From Alphaproteobacteria bacterium (GTDB lineage: Bacteria > Myxococcota_A > UBA796 > CAJQPC01): a stretch of 64,000 bases of DNA. This document shows positions 61,570 through 64,000 of this stretch, piece after piece. The position numbers and the translations under genes were made by a program. The DNA is taken from the NCBI GenBank assembly GCA_020632795.1, contig JACKEV010000019.1, positions 124,001 to 188,000 on the forward strand, in the 5' to 3' direction. Positions within the stretch are counted from its first letter, which is position 1. Every line of letters starts with the position of its first letter. A model generated the notes under the pieces. That model ran no database searches. It had not been told where the DNA came from and saw nothing but the letters and a program-made list of their open reading frames with translations.

Positions 61570-63048
61570 CTATCTCCGGGTGCGGAAGCCCGGATCCTCG
61601 GGCGGGTTGGCGGGCGGCGTCGGCGCCCGCTTGGGGACAGGGCGGGGCTCCAGCGGGGCGACCCAGGTGACGTCCACCGCGGAGGGGCCTCGGGTGTAGC
61701 TGGCCTCCTTGTAGCCCTCGAGGCGCAGCGTGAACGCGCGGCCCGGGGCGTCGGGGTCAGCGGACAGGGGCAGCGACAGCGGCGTGACCCCGTGCTTCAC
61801 CTCGCCCTCCCAGACCTCGGCCCCGGGGGGCGTCGACTCGATGGAGAAGGTGACCTCCGTGGGCGCGGGGGGCGGCTCCGGGGCGACTTCGGGCTCGGTG
61901 ACCACCGGCTCGGGCGGAGACGGGGCCAGCAGCACCCAGGCGCCGCCCGCCCCCAACGCGAGGCCCAGGAGCACGATGAGCGCCAGCATCGGGCCCCGCC
62001 CGCGGCGCTCCTCCGGGGTGGCCATCACCTCGGCGCGGGCGATGGTGTGCTGGGAGTCCGGCTCCGCCTCCTCCGGGATGGGCATGGGGCGGATCGGGCC
62101 GGTGGAGACCGCCGTGGGCCGCTCCCCGAGGGCGTCGAGGATCTGTAGCATCTCCTGTCGCAGGCTCGATGTATCAGGGAAGCGATCCCGGGGAGACTTG
62201 GCGAGCAGGCGGTTGACCAGGGCCTCGATCGACGGCGGGATGGGCTGGGCGGCGTGCTGGGAGAGGGAGGGCGCAGGATCCTGGAGGTGGGCGAACAGGG
62301 TCGCGAGCTGGGTGGGCCGGGCGAAGGGGCTCAGGCCGGTCATCAGCTCGAAGAGGATGACCCCCAGCGCGTAGTGATCCGTGGCCGGCGAGATGCCCTC
62401 GTTGTGGATCTGCTCGGGGGCCATGTAGCGCGGCGAGCCGACGAGCTGGTCGGCCCGGGTGATGTGGAGCTTCTCCTCGTGCTCCTCGAGCACCTTCGCG
62501 ATGCCGAAGTCGAGCACCTTGACGAACTCGCCCTCGGCGCCGCGCCCGATCATCACGTTGCCGGGCTTGAGGTCGCGGTGGACCACGCCGGCCTCGTGGG
62601 CCTCCCCCAGGGCCCGGGTCACCTCGTAGGCCAGGCGCAGGGCGCGGGCCGGGGGCAGCGGGCCCTCCTCCTTGAGCAGGCGGGTCAGGGTGCGGCCCTC
62701 GACGTACTCCATGACGATGTAGACGAGGTGGAGCGGGTCGTAGACGCCATAGTCGTAGACGGTGACGGTGTTGGGGTGGCGCAGGCGCCCGAGGGTGGCG
62801 GCCTCCAGCAGGAAGCGCGCGCGGAACTCGGGATCCCGGCCGTCGGCCTTGCGGTTGTCCAGCACCTTCAGCGCCACGATCCGGCCCAGGGGGCGCTGCT
62901 CCGCCCGGTAGATCCGGCCCATGCCGCCCTTGGCGATCCGCTCCAGGACGACGTACTTCTCCGCCAGGATCTGCCCGATGAGGGGATCCGCTGGTGCAAC
63001 GCCGGAGGAGGCCGGCTGGGATGGCGGTGGGTGCTCGCGCTCGGCCAC
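61570..63048 (-). CDS. Membrane Ser/Thr kinase with extracytoplasmic PEGA domain
   Basis: 492 aa. The GTG at 63048 is preferred because CGGAGC lies 6-7 nt upstream; a longer frame would overlap the MBL gene. The kinase domain is at about 30-290: glycine loop AKGGMG, Lys61 in VALKVL, catalytic HRDLKPGN near 166, DFGIAK, and SPRYMAPEQ activation segment. One membrane helix lies near 365-387 (LALIVLLGLALGAGGAWVLL). Outside it, a PEGA domain (about 405-465, ESTPPGAEVW) is followed by a Pro/Arg tail. It is a Hanks-type kinase that probably senses envelope state and signals inside. It shares the PEGA module with the receptor encoded directly downstream. Confidence 0.9.
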   Translation of the reverse strand: MAEREHPPPSQPASSGVAPADPLIGQILAEKYVVLERIAKGGMGRIYRAEQRPLGRIVALKVLDNRKADGRDPEFRARFLLEAATLGRLRHPNTVTVYDYGVYDPLHLVYIVMEYVEGRTLTRLLKEEGPLPPARALRLAYEVTRALGEAHEAGVVHRDLKPGNVMIGRGAEGEFVKVLDFGIAKVLEEHEEKLHITRADQLVGSPRYMAPEQIHNEGISPATDHYALGVILFELMTGLSPFARPTQLATLFAHLQDPAPSLSQHAAQPIPPSIEALVNRLLAKSPRDRFPDTSSLRQEMLQILDALGERPTAVSTGPIRPMPIPEEAEPDSQHTIARAEVMATPEERRGRGPMLALIVLLGLALGAGGAWVLLAPSPPEPVVTEPEVAPEPPPAPTEVTFSIESTPPGAEVWEGEVKHGVTPLSLPLSADPDAPGRAFTLRLEGYKEASYTRGPSAVDVTWVAPLEPRPVPKRAPTPPANPPEDPGFRTRR

Positions 63049-63118
63049 GCAGCGCTCCGGGGCGATCGCCCGCAAGGGTAGCACAGCGCGGCTGCGGCGC
63101 TCGCCCCATCGGGTCCGC

Positions 63119-64000
63119 TCAGGCCGGGCCGGCGCGCTCCACCGGCTCGATGGCGTCGCGCACGAACCCCAGCGCGCCGCCGTGGGCCATGACATGGACC
63201 CGCTCCAGGGCGATCTCCTGGGCCGCGAGCACCTCCGGCAGCAGCACCCAGGGCCCGTGGTCCAGGGGCTCGTCCGTGAGGTCGTAGGTGCCCCAGTGCA
63301 TGGCCATGAAGTGCCGGGCCCCCAGGGCGTGGAAGGCGCGCGCGCTGTCCTCCGGGCTCATGTGCTGCTCGCCCATGAACCACCGCGGCTCGTAGGCCCC
63401 CAGGGGGAGCGAGGCGACGTCGATGCCGGGGAACACCCGCCCGATGGCCTCGAAGCCGCCGAACCATCCCGTGTCGCCGGAGTGATACACCGAGCGGGAG
63501 CCCCGGATCACCCAGCCTCCCCAGAGCGCGCGGTTGCGGTCCAGTGGGCCGCGCTGGTGCCAGTGCTGGGCGGGCACGAGGTTCAGGGAGACGCCGCGCA
63601 CCTCGACCCGCTGCCACCAGTCCAGCTCGACGACGCGGCGGGCCTCTCGGGGCAGGGACCGGCCCAGCCCCAGCGGGGTGACGAAGAGCAGCGCCTCGCC
63701 GAACCGGCGGGCCAGGGCGCGCAGGCTGGGGGCGTCCATGTGGTCCCGGTGGCCGTGGGACAGCAGCACCGCGTCGACGTGGGGCAGCGCGTCGACCGAC
63801 AGCGGCGCGGGCACCGCCCGCGGGACCACGCCCGCGCGACCGAAGATGGGGTCGATGAGCGCGACCACGCCGTCGACCTCGACGAGCACGGTGGCGTGGC
63901 CCAGCCACTGGATCCGCGCGCCCTCGTCCAGGGTGTGGAAGGCGTCGGCGGGGTCCCGGGCGACCGGGAGGGAGGGCCGCCGGCGCTTGGCGGCCTTGAA
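63119..64000 (-). CDS. MBL-fold hydrolase, NAPE-PLD/UlaG-like, 5' end outside window
   Basis: 293 codons are visible and the frame is still open at the window edge, so the N-terminus is missing. The entering sequence IQWLGHATVLVEVDG is the family's first strand pair. The zinc ligands follow: SHGHRDHMD, then QHWHQRG, YHSGDTGWF and MHWGTYDL. This set fits N-acyl-phosphatidylethanolamine phospholipase D-like and UlaG-like metallo-β-lactamase-fold enzymes, which hydrolyse phosphodiesters or lactones. Substrate cannot be told. It lies 70 bp before the kinase on the same strand. Confidence 0.85.
   Translation of the reverse strand, partial: FKAAKRRRPSLPVARDPADAFHTLDEGARIQWLGHATVLVEVDGVVALIDPIFGRAGVVPRAVPAPLSVDALPHVDAVLLSHGHRDHMDAPSLRALARRFGEALLFVTPLGLGRSLPREARRVVELDWWQRVEVRGVSLNLVPAQHWHQRGPLDRNRALWGGWVIRGSRSVYHSGDTGWFGGFEAIGRVFPGIDVASLPLGAYEPRWFMGEQHMSPEDSARAFHALGARHFMAMHWGTYDLTDEPLDHGPWVLLPEVLAAQEIALERVHVMAHGGALGFVRDAIEPVERAGPA

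Noticed and set aside
58810..62148. 1112-codon plus-strand frame opposite the TonB receptor and kinase
   Set aside because: The product is Gly/Ala/Val/Asp-rich with no domain, while the minus strand has unmistakable receptor and kinase motifs.

Overview
The window is high-GC DNA, roughly 70% G+C by eye. It encodes several secreted proteins that end in a Gly/Cys-rich motif, a hydrophobic helix and an Arg cluster (MYXO-CTERM type). It also has many Cys-anchored lipoproteins, FG-GAP and MopE-type metal-binding repeat proteins, a thrombospondin-type-3 (TSP3) repeat giant, a PEGA-domain Ser/Thr kinase next to a PEGA/TonB receptor, and a PKS-NRPS megagene. This combination points to a myxobacterium-like organism (Myxococcota). 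No rRNA, tRNA, CRISPR array, transposase or integrase gene was seen.

Layout. 1-6.8 kb: a polymorphic-toxin island on the minus strand, made of a 739-aa toxin with an EndoU-like C-terminus followed by three paralogous probable immunity genes and a fourth, partial gene. Beside it is a divergent cassette, repeated about three times, of a small membrane protein plus a DUF4347-like caspase-fold protein. Every copy shares one control region, and that region also sits upstream of the toxin. 6.8-8.9 kb: a lipoprotein and a matrixin-like metalloprotease. 9.0-10.3 kb: about 209-bp inverted repeats enclosing a lower-GC segment with a nuclease-like ORF. 10.4-21.1 kb: one megasynthase, FAAL-ACP-KS-AT-KR-ACP-C-A-PCP-C, ending in an acyl-ACP-reductase-like domain, with a copy of the same repeat family inserted in frame in its A domain. 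21.5-28.1 kb: an AAA ATPase and a NACHT-FGE protein (probable NLR-type immunity pair), then a serine hydrolase divergent from a TetR regulator. 28.9-31.0 kb: small accessory genes including an Rpn-like protein. 31-44.7 kb: surface and secreted proteins (a frameshifted TSP3 giant, FG-GAP/MopE lipoproteins, outer-membrane proteins, an esterase). 44.7-51.6 kb: a 2049-aa caspase-like/WD40/CHAT/McrB-AAA fusion followed by a McrC/DUF2357-like gene that looks 3'-truncated. 51.6-64 kb: inositol-phosphatase-family enzyme, more envelope proteins, endonuclease I, START-like protein, TonB receptor, Ser/Thr kinase and a partial MBL hydrolase.

The best candidates for undescribed biology are the caspase/WD40/CHAT/McrB system with its McrC-like partner, the AAA + NACHT-FGE pair with mosaic base composition, the toxin-linked triplicated DUF4347/membrane-protein cassette, and the reductase-terminated PKS-NRPS. 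Family assignments rest on motifs read by eye. No database search or structure prediction was run.
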